In this document: in pieces, positions 30,184-39,853 of the stretch
Layout: every line of letters starts with the position of its first letter
Position numbering within the stretch: the stretch's first letter is position 1
From: Cohaesibacter sp. ES.047
GTDB lineage: Bacteria > Pseudomonadota > Alphaproteobacteria > Rhizobiales > Cohaesibacteraceae
NCBI RefSeq assembly: GCF_900215505.1
Contig: NZ_LT907844.1
Coordinates: forward strand, 372,001-436,000
Direction: 5' to 3'
DNA: 64,000 bases
The notes under the pieces: model-generated
Seen by the model: the letters and a program-made list of their open reading frames with translations, nothing else
Told to the model about the DNA's origin: nothing
Database searches by the model: none
Translations under genes and position numbers: made by a program

Positions 30184-31980
30184 TCAGTGGTCAAGCACGA
30201 GATGATCTTCCCCCACGGGCACAAGCTTGCGCTCGGGCCGCACCCAGTCTGGCGCACGCACCGGGCTTTTCAGTTCGTCGGTGATGAGGCCGCTGCGCTC
30301 CTTGGCAAGCAGCGGATCGGGGATCGGCACCGCCTCGATGAGCTTCTTGGTGTAGGGATGCTGCGGATTGCGCAAGATTTCGTCACGCGGGCCGATCTCG
30401 ACAATCTCACCAAGGAGCATCACCGCGATGCGATGGCTGATCCTTTCCACCACCGCAATGTCATGACTGATAAAGAGATAGCTGAGGCGGAATTTTTGTT
30501 GCAGCTCCAGCATCAGATTGACCACCTGCGCCTTGATCGAGGCATCGAGGGCGGAGACGGATTCGTCGGCCACGATGAGGCTTGGTTCCAGCGCGAGACT
30601 GCGCGCAATACAGATGCGCTGGCGCTGGCCACCCGAAAACTCATGGGGAAAGCGAAGCGCGTGTTCGGGCGCAAGGCCAACCAGTTCGAGCAGTTCGCCA
30701 ACGCGGCGATTGGCCTCTGATGCGGTGCGGATGCCATGAACGCGCATGGGTTCGGCAATGGCCGAGCCAACGGTCTTTCTGGGGTTGAGGGAGCCGTAGG
30801 GGTCCTGAAAGATCATCTGCATGCGCTGGCGCACGCTGCGCAATTCTTCTTGCTTGGCGTGGGTGATGTTCTGGCCTTCGAAGATCACGTCTCCCTCGAC
30901 CGGCTCCACCAAACGCAGCAGCGACCGACCGGTCGTGGATTTGCCGCAACCGGATTCGCCCACCAGCGCCAGCGTCTCGCCGCGGCGAATGGTGAAGGAG
31001 ACATTCTCCACCGCATGGACATTGCCGACCAAACGATTGAACAGGCCGCCGTGAACCTTGAACTGGGTGGAGAGATTCTTCACCTCAAGGATCGGTCTGC
31101 CGCGTTTGTCTTCTTCGTTGTCCGGCTCGGGTCCAGCACCATTTTCATCCAGCACTGGAAACCGACGCGGCGTCTGGGACTCATTCAGACCGCCGAGGCG
31201 CGGCACGGCCCCCAACAGCATCTTGGTGTAATTGTGATGCGGGTTGGCAAAGAGCGGCGCGACTTCGGCTTCCTCGACCTTGTCGCCGCGCAACATCACC
31301 ACGACGCGATCGGAAATTTCGGCCACCACACCCATGTCATGGGTGATGAACATCACCGCCATGCCGATGTCATCCTGCAGGGCCTTGATCAGTTCGAGGA
31401 TCTGGGCCTGAATGGTCACATCGAGGGCGGTGGTGGGTTCGTCGGCAATCAGCAGCTTGGGCTGGCAGGCCAGCGCCATGGCGATCATCGCACGCTGACG
31501 CATCCCGCCAGAGAAGCTGTTGGGATATTCCTGCATGCGTTTCTTGGCATCCGGAATCCGCACCAGATCGAACAACCGCAAGGTTTCGGCCTCTGCCGCC
31601 GCGCGGTCCATGCCCCGATGGCGCATGAGCACTTCAGCGACCTGAAAGCCGGTGCGAATGACCGGATTGAGGCTGGTCATGGGCTCCTGAAAGATCATGC
31701 CGATATCACCGCCGCGCACATCGCGCATAGCCGGCTCGTCAAGGGTCAGAAGTTCCTTGCCGGAGAGACGCACAGATCCTTCGATACGGGACGTATTCTC
31801 CTGCAAAAGCCGCATGATCGACAGGGCGGTGACGGACTTGCCCGACCCGGATTCGCCAACGATGGAGACGGTCTCGCCCTTGTCGATGGTGAAGTCGAGA
31901 TTGCGAACGACGGATTGCCATTTTCCATCGACGGAGAAGGAGGTGGTCAGATTTTCGACCTCGAGAATGGTTTCGCTCAT
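30184..31980 (-). CDS. Fused dipeptide/opine-type ABC ATPase (DppD-DppF)
   Basis: A 598-residue protein with two complete ATPase domains in tandem. The first has [12 protein letters not shown] and [12 protein letters not shown], the second [12 protein letters not shown] and [12 protein letters not shown], each followed by the family C-terminal oligopeptide extension. It therefore supplies both nucleotide-binding sites for the DppB/DppC-type permeases. Its start codon overlaps the stop of the preceding permease gene by four bases (ATGA), indicating translational coupling. Confidence 0.93.
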   Translation of the reverse strand: MSETILEVENLTTSFSVDGKWQSVVRNLDFTIDKGETVSIVGESGSGKSVTALSIMRLLQENTSRIEGSVRLSGKELLTLDEPAMRDVRGGDIGMIFQEPMTSLNPVIRTGFQVAEVLMRHRGMDRAAAEAETLRLFDLVRIPDAKKRMQEYPNSFSGGMRQRAMIAMALACQPKLLIADEPTTALDVTIQAQILELIKALQDDIGMAVMFITHDMGVVAEISDRVVVMLRGDKVEEAEVAPLFANPHHNYTKMLLGAVPRLGGLNESQTPRRFPVLDENGAGPEPDNEEDKRGRPILEVKNLSTQFKVHGGLFNRLVGNVHAVENVSFTIRRGETLALVGESGCGKSTTGRSLLRLVEPVEGDVIFEGQNITHAKQEELRSVRQRMQMIFQDPYGSLNPRKTVGSAIAEPMRVHGIRTASEANRRVGELLELVGLAPEHALRFPHEFSGGQRQRICIARSLALEPSLIVADESVSALDASIKAQVVNLMLELQQKFRLSYLFISHDIAVVERISHRIAVMLLGEIVEIGPRDEILRNPQHPYTKKLIEAVPIPDPLLAKERSGLITDELKSPVRAPDWVRPERKLVPVGEDHLVLDH

Positions 31981-32900
31981 TGTTCACCTTTCAGACGCGG
32001 ATCAATCGCGTCGCGCAAACCGTCACCCAGAAGGTTGAGGGAAAAGACCACGACCAGAATGGCAATGGAGGGAAAGAGTGCCAGCCAGAAGCTGTCGAGG
32101 ATATTCTCGAAGCCCTCGCGGATCATGCCGCCCCAAGTGGCTGTCGGAGGATTGACGCCAAGGCCGATGAAGGCGAGCGAGGCTTCAACACGGATGGCTG
32201 TTGCCAGCCACAAAGAGCCCATCACCAGCACTTCCGGGGCGATGTTGGGCAGGATGTGCACGAACATCAGGCGCTTGTGCGAATAGCCAAGCGCGTGACC
32301 GGCCTCGACGAACTCGCGGCTCTTGATCGAGATGGTCGGGGCGCGGGCGATGCGGGCAAAGGGCGGAATGGCCGTGAGCGAAATCGCAATCACGAGGTTG
32401 GAGATCGAGGGGCCAAGCATGGCAACGACGATGAGACCGAGGATGAGCGAGGGGAACGCCAACAGCACGTCCATGACCTGCATGATAAGGATATCGATGC
32501 GCCCTCCGAAATAGCCCGAGATCAGGCCGATAATGGTGCCGATGATCAGCGCCGCGCCGATCGCCAGCAAGCCGATGGTCAGGGAAATCCGCGCGCCCCA
32601 CATGATCCGCGACAGGGTGTCCCGGCCATAAAAGTCCGTGCCCATCCAGTGGGCTTGACTGGGCGGCTTGAGGCGGTAAAGGATATTCTGGTCGATGGGA
32701 TCGTAGGGTGCGATCCAAGGGGCCAGAAGGGCCAGAAGACAGACGAAGACAAAGACGCCAAGCCCGACCCAAGAGGTCTTGTTGGTGTTGAAGGCCTTGT
32801 AGACACCGAGCAGCGAAGATTTGACCACCAGTTGGAAATAGGCCGCGTCGCTGGGCTGGCTGACCGTAGATTCGGCCTTGGATTTGATTTGAGACGTCAT
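31977..32900 (-). CDS. ABC transporter permease (DppC type)
   Basis: A 307-residue inner-membrane permease of the peptide/nickel/opine uptake family. An N-terminal OppC-type segment precedes about six helices; the ATPase-contacting loop includes EAGHALGYSHKRLMFVHILP. It overlaps the DppB-type gene before it and the ATPase gene after it by four bases each. Confidence 0.92.
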   Translation of the reverse strand: MTSQIKSKAESTVSQPSDAAYFQLVVKSSLLGVYKAFNTNKTSWVGLGVFVFVCLLALLAPWIAPYDPIDQNILYRLKPPSQAHWMGTDFYGRDTLSRIMWGARISLTIGLLAIGAALIIGTIIGLISGYFGGRIDILIMQVMDVLLAFPSLILGLIVVAMLGPSISNLVIAISLTAIPPFARIARAPTISIKSREFVEAGHALGYSHKRLMFVHILPNIAPEVLVMGSLWLATAIRVEASLAFIGLGVNPPTATWGGMIREGFENILDSFWLALFPSIAILVVVFSLNLLGDGLRDAIDPRLKGEQ

Positions 32901-33838
32901 GAGTATTTGATCCTCGGGTCAATCAGGCCATAGGTGAGGTCGGTGATCAGATTCACCAGAACCACCAGCAAAGTGTAGATCACCATCATGCCTTGCAGCA
33001 TGGTGTAGTCGCGCTGGTTGAGCGCGCCGACGATCAGCTTGCCAAGACCGGGACGGTTGAAGACAATCTCGGTGAGAACGGAGTTGCCAATGAGAATGCC
33101 GAGATAAAGCCCGACAACGGTGACGACAGGGATAAGCGCATTGCGCAGGCAGTGACGCCACAGAATGACCGCGAAAGCCATGCCCTTGGCTCGCGCCGTG
33201 CGGACATAATCCTGATTGAGCACCTCCAGCATCGCCGAACGGGAGACGCGGGTGATGTAGGCGGCCATGATGAGGCCGAGGTTGATGGCCGGCAGCGCAA
33301 GATCTCTCAGGCGCTCCAGAAACGTGTCGCCATGCCCGGAGCTGATGACCGGGAACCATCTGAGCTGAATGGAGAACAGCAACAGGAGCAGGATGGCAGA
33401 GACAAACGCCGGGAAGGAAAGCCCCAGCAAAGACGCGATCCGGGCAACATAATCAGGCAACTTGTTGCGACGAACCGCTGACCAGATGCCAACCGGCAGG
33501 CCGACGACGACGCCCACAACGAGAGACGCAAGGGTCAGCTCGATGGTCGAGGGCAGAACCTTGAGAATTTCCTCGATGACCGGACGACCGGATACCATGG
33601 AAACACCCCAGTCACCGACGATCACACCCCTGAGAAAGTCGAAATACTGGATATACATCGGTGCATCCAGCCCCAACCGGGTACGCATGGCGGCCAGCGC
33701 GGCCGCGTTGGCCTGATCGCCCAGAATGGCCATTGCGGGATCACCCGGCAGAATGCGAACAATAAAGAAAACAATGGTCAGTACGGCAAAGAGTGTCACA
33801 CACGCAAAGCCGAGCCGCTTAAGAATGAATACAGTCAT
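32897..33838 (-). CDS. ABC transporter permease (DppB type)
   Basis: A 313-residue inner-membrane permease partner of the DppC-type protein. The first helix and the FFIVRILPGDPA motif are characteristic of DppB/OppB, and the docking loop reads RTARAKGMAFAVILWRHCL. It begins 63 bp after the binding-protein gene, beyond a hairpin. Confidence 0.92.
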   Translation of the reverse strand: MTVFILKRLGFACVTLFAVLTIVFFIVRILPGDPAMAILGDQANAAALAAMRTRLGLDAPMYIQYFDFLRGVIVGDWGVSMVSGRPVIEEILKVLPSTIELTLASLVVGVVVGLPVGIWSAVRRNKLPDYVARIASLLGLSFPAFVSAILLLLLFSIQLRWFPVISSGHGDTFLERLRDLALPAINLGLIMAAYITRVSRSAMLEVLNQDYVRTARAKGMAFAVILWRHCLRNALIPVVTVVGLYLGILIGNSVLTEIVFNRPGLGKLIVGALNQRDYTMLQGMMVIYTLLVVLVNLITDLTYGLIDPRIKYS

Positions 33839-33857
33839 GGTGACTCCACGTCTTCAG

Positions 33858-33892
33858 CCGCACCGGCTCCACAGGATGGCGGAGCCGGGCGG
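33858..33892. other. Hairpin between binding-protein and permease genes
   Basis: CCGGCTCC at 33863-33870 pairs with GGAGCCGG at 33881-33888, extended by CCGC/GCGG with one bulged A. There is no T run in the direction of transcription. The position, just after the gene for the most abundant subunit, suits a transcript-stabilising or partial-attenuation element. Confidence 0.6.
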
Positions 33893-33901
33893 TTATGGTC
33901 T

Positions 33902-35443
33902 TTATTCGGTGAAGGTCGCCATTTCGGTGACGGGTGGGGACAGGTTCAATGACCCCTTCACGTCGACACCAAGGTCAAGTTTGTCGTTCCATGCCCAGAG
34001 CTGGAGAGCCTGAAGAATGGGAACAGCACAGACTTCTTCCATGATCTTTTTCTGAGCGGTAGCCCAGAGCTCGATCTGCTTGGCGCTGTCGGTCTCGACC
34101 CGAGCGGCGTCAATTTCCTTGTCTGCCACATCGCAGTGCGAGAAGTTGGTCACCGCCGTCGGAGTTCCAACGATGGAGTCCGAGTGGAAGAACTGGGTCA
34201 GGTAGGTGTCCGCAACGGGGAAACGGGCTGCGGCATAGTGGGTGACCTGACTCATGTCCTTGCGGATCTGTTCGTGGAAGGTGGCGTGTTCGACAGTCTC
34301 GATTTCGAGATTGATTCCGGCGTCACGCACCAGTGCCTGAACGGCTTCCATGGTCGGCAACATGCCCGGAAGCGTGGTGTGGATCGCCTTGATGGTGACC
34401 CCGTCAGGGAAGCCGGCTTCGGTCAGCAGTTCCTTGGCCTTTTCGATGGAATATTCATACTTTGGTACATCGCCGGTGTAGCCCAGATAGCCTTCAGGCA
34501 CGGGAGACCAGGCTGCAAGGGTGACATCCGGACCCTTGAACTGGAGCAATGCATCCCGGTTGACCGCATGGGCGAAAGCCTTGCGCACAAGGATATTGTC
34601 GAGCGGCGGCATGGCCATGTTGAGGTGCAAGACGCTCATTTCGCCCGGCGTCATGACGATGACCTTGGTGTTGGGCAACTTGGCAATGCGTTCGACCCAT
34701 GTCTGGTCCTGCTTGCCGTAGATCATGTCGATCTCGCCAGACTGGAACGCCAGATCACGGGACGCGTCGGACGGGATATAGCGGTAGTAGATTTCCTTGA
34801 GTTTGGGCTCGCCGCGGAAATATTCCGGGTTGGCAACCAGCTTCACATATTGCTGTGGCTGGTATTCAGCGAACATGAAAGGACCGGTGCCGATCGGCGA
34901 GCGCTGATATTCGTCGCCCAAGGCCTCGACCGCATCCTTACAGACGATGTTGCCGCCGTGATAGGGCACAAGCAGGCCCAAGAGGCTGGGAACCGGGTTC
35001 TTCAGCTTGATGGTGACTTCGAGCGGACCGGTGGCCTCGACGCTTTCGAAGGCCGTATAGTCCTTGGCGAACGCTGAGAAATCAGGATTGGCGGACCGTT
35101 CGAGCGAATAGACAACGTCTTCGGCGTCAATCTTGCCATAGTCGCCGTGGCATTCGACATCATCGCGCAGGGAAAAGACCCACTCGGTGCCATCCTCGTT
35201 CTTGGTCCAGCTCTTGGCGATATCGGGTTCGATGAATTCGGGGCTGGCCTCACCGGGCTTGATGCGCACAAGACCGTTGAACATCCAGTATAGAAGGCCC
35301 TTGTCCGATGTGGTGGTAGCAACATGCGGATCGAGCTTGCCCGCATCAGCAACCCCCATGCCGACGTTGAGCGTGGTCCCAGCTGCCATGGCCTGACTGG
35401 CCAACAGCATGCTGGTTAAGGCAATTCCGTATCTAAACTTCAT
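33902..35443 (-). CDS. Family 5 periplasmic solute-binding protein
   Basis: A 513-residue periplasmic receptor of the DppA/OppA/NikA family. A signal peptide ends near SQAMAAG. Conserved features include the PHVATTTSDKGLLYWMFNGL region near the N terminus, IAKSWTKNEDGTEWVFSLR, and SPIGTGPF in the middle. Its ligand could be a peptide, an opine or another amino-acid derivative; the flanking oxidase genes favour a small N-substituted amino compound. It lies after three enzyme genes and before the permease genes on the same strand. Confidence 0.9.
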   Translation of the reverse strand: MKFRYGIALTSMLLASQAMAAGTTLNVGMGVADAGKLDPHVATTTSDKGLLYWMFNGLVRIKPGEASPEFIEPDIAKSWTKNEDGTEWVFSLRDDVECHGDYGKIDAEDVVYSLERSANPDFSAFAKDYTAFESVEATGPLEVTIKLKNPVPSLLGLLVPYHGGNIVCKDAVEALGDEYQRSPIGTGPFMFAEYQPQQYVKLVANPEYFRGEPKLKEIYYRYIPSDASRDLAFQSGEIDMIYGKQDQTWVERIAKLPNTKVIVMTPGEMSVLHLNMAMPPLDNILVRKAFAHAVNRDALLQFKGPDVTLAAWSPVPEGYLGYTGDVPKYEYSIEKAKELLTEAGFPDGVTIKAIHTTLPGMLPTMEAVQALVRDAGINLEIETVEHATFHEQIRKDMSQVTHYAAARFPVADTYLTQFFHSDSIVGTPTAVTNFSHCDVADKEIDAARVETDSAKQIELWATAQKKIMEEVCAVPILQALQLWAWNDKLDLGVDVKGSLNLSPPVTEMATFTE

Positions 35444-35503
35444 GACTTTCTTCCCCTGGTGGTGATGTTTATCGTTTGGTGTTGGTGATTGGTGTTTTTG
35501 TTA

Positions 35504-35530
35504 TTTGTTTTGTTTGTTTTGTTTGTTTTG
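35504..35530. repeat. Three perfect 9-bp TTTGTTTTG repeats
   Basis: The unit TTTGTTTTG is repeated exactly three times within a wider GT-rich stretch (about 35463-35530) that fills the gap between the SDR gene and the binding-protein gene. The copy number could vary by slippage. On the transcribed strand it is an A/C-rich, unstructured leader for the binding-protein mRNA. Confidence 0.8.
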
Positions 35531-35551
35531 AATTGTGTGAGGCACCTTTTC

Positions 35552-36265
35552 TCAGAAGGTGTCCTCGAGCCTGCAGTTGACGATCATTTCCGCCATGCAG
35601 GCAGTATTGGGAAGGGACAACGCAAGCGCGGCCACTTCGGCAAAATCTTCTGGCTGGATCATCTCTTCTTTGCTGACCTTGGCCACATCGTCAGTCAGAT
35701 CCGTCGCAACGAAACTGGGGCAGATGGCCGTCGCCCTGACACCGTGATCCCAGCCGATCCGGCGCGTGTTGTGGGTGAGCGCGATGAGCGCATGCTTGGT
35801 CATATTATACGCAACATTTTCATTTCGGACACGTTTGCCTGAAAGAGAGGCTATGTTGATCACACGCCCGGTTCCGGCAGCCTTCAGGTGGGGCATGCAG
35901 ATCCGGGTGAGAAACAACGGCCCTTTGATGTTGATTGCCCAGAGGGTATCGAGCTCTTCCTCGTCGCCCGCCTCGATGGTAAAGGTGTTGCTGGTGCCGG
36001 CATTGTTGACAAGGCCATCGAGCTTGCCAAACCGATCGATGGTCGCTTGAAGCCAGGCCTCATGGCTGTTGCGGTCGGCGGCATCATAAGGTGAGCAGAG
36101 CAAGCGGTCCGAATCCGCCCCGGCGAAGGCTTCGCCCAGAGCGTCGATGCTTCTGGCGCCCGCGCTGACACAAAAGCCCTTGTCGAGCAGTTGCCTTGCC
36201 ACCGCCAGACCAATGCCGCGGTTGGCACCCGATATCATGATCACACGTCCGTTCGGCTCAAGCAT
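35552..36265 (-). CDS. SDR-family NAD(P)-dependent oxidoreductase
   Basis: A 237-residue classical short-chain dehydrogenase. The cofactor motif SGANRGIGLAVA is at the N terminus, NNAGTS follows, and the catalytic residues appear as Ser in NIASLSG and Tyr/Lys in YNMTK. It lies 28 bp after a FAD oxidase gene in the leftward set. It may reduce or oxidise a carbonyl intermediate of the pathway. The substrate cannot be read from the sequence. Confidence 0.88.
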   Translation of the reverse strand: MLEPNGRVIMISGANRGIGLAVARQLLDKGFCVSAGARSIDALGEAFAGADSDRLLCSPYDAADRNSHEAWLQATIDRFGKLDGLVNNAGTSNTFTIEAGDEEELDTLWAINIKGPLFLTRICMPHLKAAGTGRVINIASLSGKRVRNENVAYNMTKHALIALTHNTRRIGWDHGVRATAICPSFVATDLTDDVAKVSKEEMIQPEDFAEVAALALSLPNTACMAEMIVNCRLEDTF

Positions 36266-36293
36266 CTGTGTCTCCCTTTGTCATCTGATGCCC

Positions 36294-37472
36294 TCACCCA
36301 TGCAAGGTCAGGGTCGCTTCGGCACCGGTCAGGGAATCAAATCGATCCAGCCTGAAGGCGTCGATATCAAGATCCGGCTTTTTGCCAATGAGCTTCTGGG
36401 CTGCCAACGGCCCCGTAACCGGACCAATGCCGAAACCATGCCCGGAAAAGCCCGCGGCAATCATCAGATTGTCAAACCCTTGCGCGACATCAATCACCGG
36501 CAAGGCATCCGGCGTGAGATCAAGCGCTCCGGCCCAGATCTTTTCGATTTCCAGATCATGCAGGACGGGAAGAACCGTGGCAACCTTGCTAATTGTCGCC
36601 TCGATGGCGCGGGCATAGGGACGTATTGCGGGTTTGCCGTTCTCTTCAACGAGGGTTCCGGGCCATGTTTCCATGCCGCTGGTGACGCGAAAGCGCCCGG
36701 AAAGCTCCTGCCGGGCCGCCATATCGGCATTGGCAACACCAAGAACGGGGCAAAGCTGGGGTTCAGCGGGCGCGGTCTGGATCACCGTTACCATGGGTTG
36801 GCGCAAGGGGATCGTCGTCCCCAGAGGCTCGAGCAGGCGATTGCTCAGAAAGCCTGTGGCCAGTAGAACGGCCCCGGCGGCATGACTGCCGGCATCGGTG
36901 ACAAGACCCGTCACCTTGCCTTGAGAGACCGTCAGAGCCGTAACGCGCTCACCAAATATGATTTCAACGCCCAACGCTTTGGCACGCGACAGATAGGCCT
37001 CGGCCACCATTAGCGGATCAGCATGACCGTCCGTCGGACAGTAGGAGGCCGCCAGCACGGTATCGGATAGCGGGGGAGCAATGGCGCGAATGTCTTCAAG
37101 GTTGTCAAGGAACCTCAGATCAAGGCCGATATCGGACTGTTGCTTGACGAGGGTACGAATGGCCACCACTTCCGCTTCAGTGCGGGCCAGACGCAGATTG
37201 CCCTCTTGGCGATAGCCGGTTTCGGCTCCGAGCTTTTCATGCAGAGTTTGCCAGATTTCAACGGCTTTCTTCGCCATTGGCAGCTCGGCCGGATCCCGGC
37301 CCGACTGGCGCACACCCGCCAGCGTCCAGCCAGAGGCCATGGCCGCCGGGCCATAGGCATCGATCAGTCTGGTTCGCACCCCGCTTTCGGCCAGTTCCAC
37401 AGCCGCCGACAGGCCCGTGATGCCGGCGCCGACGACAATAACGTCTGGATGGAAAGGGGGGCGTTCACTCAT
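36294..37472 (-). CDS. DAO-family FAD oxidoreductase (first of two)
   Basis: A 392-residue flavoprotein of the D-amino acid/glycine/sarcosine oxidase family. The FAD motif VVGAGITGLSAAVELAESG is at about 10 and the C-terminal motif AAGFSGHGFGIGPVTGPLAA is typical. Relatives include sarcosine oxidase beta-type and opine oxidase subunits. It starts 10 bp after a second, clearly different DAO-type gene, so the two could work together or in sequence on an N-substituted amino acid. Confidence 0.87.
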   Translation of the reverse strand: MSERPPFHPDVIVVGAGITGLSAAVELAESGVRTRLIDAYGPAAMASGWTLAGVRQSGRDPAELPMAKKAVEIWQTLHEKLGAETGYRQEGNLRLARTEAEVVAIRTLVKQQSDIGLDLRFLDNLEDIRAIAPPLSDTVLAASYCPTDGHADPLMVAEAYLSRAKALGVEIIFGERVTALTVSQGKVTGLVTDAGSHAAGAVLLATGFLSNRLLEPLGTTIPLRQPMVTVIQTAPAEPQLCPVLGVANADMAARQELSGRFRVTSGMETWPGTLVEENGKPAIRPYARAIEATISKVATVLPVLHDLEIEKIWAGALDLTPDALPVIDVAQGFDNLMIAAGFSGHGFGIGPVTGPLAAQKLIGKKPDLDIDAFRLDRFDSLTGAEATLTLHG

Positions 37473-37482
37473 TCAGACATCC

Positions 37483-38763
37483 TTATGTGAAGCGAGCGGA
37501 TTTGAAGGGGGATATGTCGACCATCGGCTCCTCGCTGCAAATGATTTGCTGCACCAGCTTGCCGACACCCGGCCCCGTGCCAAAACCATGACCGGATAGC
37601 CCGGTGGCGATAACAAAGCCCGACGGCTTATCCGTCATTTCGATAATCGGCACCTCGTCGGGCATGACGTCGATCATGCCTGCCCAGGCTTCAGCGATTT
37701 CGACATCCTTGAGGGCCGGATGCAGGGCCTTGGCTTCCTTGATCACCTTGCCCATCAGGCTCATGTCCGGTTCGGGATCGAGAGTGCGCATTTCCTCGAA
37801 CGGGGTCTTTTCATCGGATGTCCAGCGATGATGTCCGAGCGGACCGAAGAATTGTTTGCTGACACGGAGCTTGACGAGACCAAGCCGGTCCATCATGACG
37901 GGGGCAAAATTGACGAAATGACGGAAAGCGGCGGGGATGATCTGAAATTCGGCCGTCCGGCTCTTGGCAACGGTATAGCCGCCATCCTTGCGGCGACGGA
38001 TCGATGCCCGCGTGGCACCGGCTGCGCCTTCCAGAATATTGGGAGCTTCCGTCGTGCGCATGGCGCTGCCCTTGACCGCAAGCTGCGGGATGATGATGTC
38101 CATGTTTTCAAGGAAGGTCCGCGCCCAGGCACCTCCGGCCATGACGGCGAAGCGACAGCTGATCGGCCCATGTTCGGTGACGACGCCCGTCACCTGACCG
38201 CTCTCGCTTTCGACCGTACGGACGGCGCAATTCTCAAGAATTGTGACGCCCTTCTTTTGAGCGAGGCGGGAGAAGGCGGGAACAGCCAGCGACGGCTCAG
38301 CGGTGGCGTCGTCAGCAGAATGCAGTCCACCGATGAAGGGATGGTCCGTGCGATCGAGGATTTCACTTACCTCGTCGCGCGTTATCAGGCGTGAACCGTG
38401 ATCAAAGCCTTCGTTGTCTTTCAGCCATTTGCGGTGTTCGTCGAGTTCCTTTTCGGTCTCCGAAAGGTAAGAGATTCCGCGTATTCCATAGCCGATGTCT
38501 TCGTCGACATCTGCCGCAAGCCGGCCCCAGAGTTTGGCACTCTCGATCATCAGTTGAAGTTCGCGATAGTCGCGCCCGGCCTTGCGGATCCAGCCCCAGT
38601 TGCGCGAGGATTGTTCGGCCCCGACCGTGCCCTTTTCGCACACAGCAACGGAAAGTCCCGCGTCTGCGAGGTAAATTGCCGCACAAATGCCGACAACGCC
38701 TCCACCAATGATGACCACATCCTTGTCTGCGGGGACGGCTTGGTCGATTGCTGCTTCTGTCAC
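37483..38763 (-). CDS. DAO-family FAD oxidoreductase (second of two)
   Basis: A 426-residue flavoprotein. The FAD motif IIGGGVVGICAAIYLADAG begins at about 18, with SSRNWGWIRKAGRD following, and the C-terminal ATGLSGHGFGTGPGVGK closes the FAD site. It is the first gene of the leftward set and divergent from a LysR regulator. The start is GTG at 38763, with AGGAGG eight bases upstream. It is probably a cytoplasmic amine or D-amino acid dehydrogenase; the substrate is unknown. Confidence 0.87.
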   Translation of the reverse strand: MTEAAIDQAVPADKDVVIIGGGVVGICAAIYLADAGLSVAVCEKGTVGAEQSSRNWGWIRKAGRDYRELQLMIESAKLWGRLAADVDEDIGYGIRGISYLSETEKELDEHRKWLKDNEGFDHGSRLITRDEVSEILDRTDHPFIGGLHSADDATAEPSLAVPAFSRLAQKKGVTILENCAVRTVESESGQVTGVVTEHGPISCRFAVMAGGAWARTFLENMDIIIPQLAVKGSAMRTTEAPNILEGAAGATRASIRRRKDGGYTVAKSRTAEFQIIPAAFRHFVNFAPVMMDRLGLVKLRVSKQFFGPLGHHRWTSDEKTPFEEMRTLDPEPDMSLMGKVIKEAKALHPALKDVEIAEAWAGMIDVMPDEVPIIEMTDKPSGFVIATGLSGHGFGTGPGVGKLVQQIICSEEPMVDISPFKSARFT

Positions 38764-38807
38764 GATGACCTCCTGAAAACTTTCTTATTGTCAGCCTGAC
38801 GGCAAAT

Positions 38808-38830
38808 ATTTTATAAGGCAAATACAAAAT
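38808..38830. promoter_or_regulatory. Candidate LysR-type operator, divergent promoter
   Basis: ATTTT and AAAAT are arranged as an inverted repeat separated by 13 bases in the AT-rich gap between the divergent FAD oxidase and LysR genes. Position suits a LysR-type site, but the symmetry is weak. Confidence 0.3.
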
Positions 38831-38858
38831 TTGATCTTTAATATGTGAAATTGTTATA

Positions 38859-39761
38859 ATGAATAGTTTATCACAAAGAGCACTGGAAGCTTTCTCCGCT
38901 GTTATGCTGACCGGAAGCGTCTCTGCCGCAGCGGAGGAATTGCGTGTTTCACAGCCTGCGGTGAGCCGTCTTATCCGCGATTTGGAGAACGACCTCAACA
39001 TCCCGCTCTTCACCCGGCACGGCAGCAGAGTCATCGCGACGCCAGAGGCTTACGAGTTGATCAAGGAGGTGGAGCGCAGCTTTGTCGGCCTCAGGCAGAT
39101 TGCCGAGGCGGCGGAGGAAATCCGTAGTGGCAACCGCTCGACCCTGCGCATCGCGGCGGCCCCCGCCTTCGCACAGACCGTCTTGTGCACCGTCATCTCG
39201 GAGCTGCTGCTGCAGCGTCCGGAGTTTCGGGTAGACTCGCTGTCGATGACAACACTGAATGTGGTGCGGCAGGTCGCCATGCGGCAGTGCCAGGTCGGCT
39301 TTGGCATCCCGACGGAGCACAAGCACGAGGTGGATGTGGTGATGACCGGAGATGTGCCGTTTCGCTTCATCGCTCCGGCCGATCACCCCTATGGAGAAAA
39401 GCTGATCGTCACGCTTGATGATCTTGCAGACATAGATTTTGTCGCCTTTGACGAATCAACCATCACGGGGCGCATCTTCAACCGGCTGTTTGCGCGCATG
39501 CGTCGTCCGCCCAGCATCAAGACACGCTCCTACCTGTCCCAGATTGTCTCTGCGCTGGTGATCCGCGGGGTGGGCGCAGGCATCGTCGATGGCTTCACCG
39601 CGGAAGATCACCAGCGGATGGGCGGTATTGTGCGACCGATCACGATCGAGAGCCGCTTTGGCTATTCGGTGATCAAGCCGCGTGGCGACCAACTCAGCCA
39701 CAATTGTCAGGCGCTCATTGATCATTTCGACATGCATGCGGCCCGATTGAATCTGAATTAA
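38859..39761 (+). CDS. LysR-family regulator (opine-type OccR/NocR-like)
   Basis: A 300-residue transcription factor. The N-terminal HTH reads SVSAAAEELRVSQPAVSRLI, followed by a periplasmic-binding-protein-like effector domain. The first part (LEAFSAVMLTGSVSAAAEEL) resembles opine-responsive regulators. It is divergent from the oxidase/importer set and is therefore the likely activator of it, responding to the imported compound. A hairpin overlaps its last codons. Confidence 0.88.
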   Translation: MNSLSQRALEAFSAVMLTGSVSAAAEELRVSQPAVSRLIRDLENDLNIPLFTRHGSRVIATPEAYELIKEVERSFVGLRQIAEAAEEIRSGNRSTLRIAAAPAFAQTVLCTVISELLLQRPEFRVDSLSMTTLNVVRQVAMRQCQVGFGIPTEHKHEVDVVMTGDVPFRFIAPADHPYGEKLIVTLDDLADIDFVAFDESTITGRIFNRLFARMRRPPSIKTRSYLSQIVSALVIRGVGAGIVDGFTAEDHQRMGGIVRPITIESRFGYSVIKPRGDQLSHNCQALIDHFDMHAARLNLN

Positions 39762-39774
39762 TTTTCAATCGGGC
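39741..39774 (+). terminator. Terminator overlapping the end of the LysR gene
   Basis: GCCCGATTGAA at 39741-39751 and its exact complement at 39764-39774 form an 11-base stem with a 12-base AT-rich loop that includes the stop codon. A pyrimidine-rich stretch follows. Confidence 0.65.
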
Positions 39775-39853
39775 GAGACTTCTTTTGCAGAAGTATGCAC
39801 TATGGGGTGGTTGCGAACCCGTAGGGCGTTCGCTCGAAAAGGGAGAGCGGCAC

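Noticed and set aside
30736-32286. A 516-codon rightward open frame opposite the fused ATPase and permease genes
   Set aside because: Composition is typical of an antisense shadow, and it crosses two well-supported genes.
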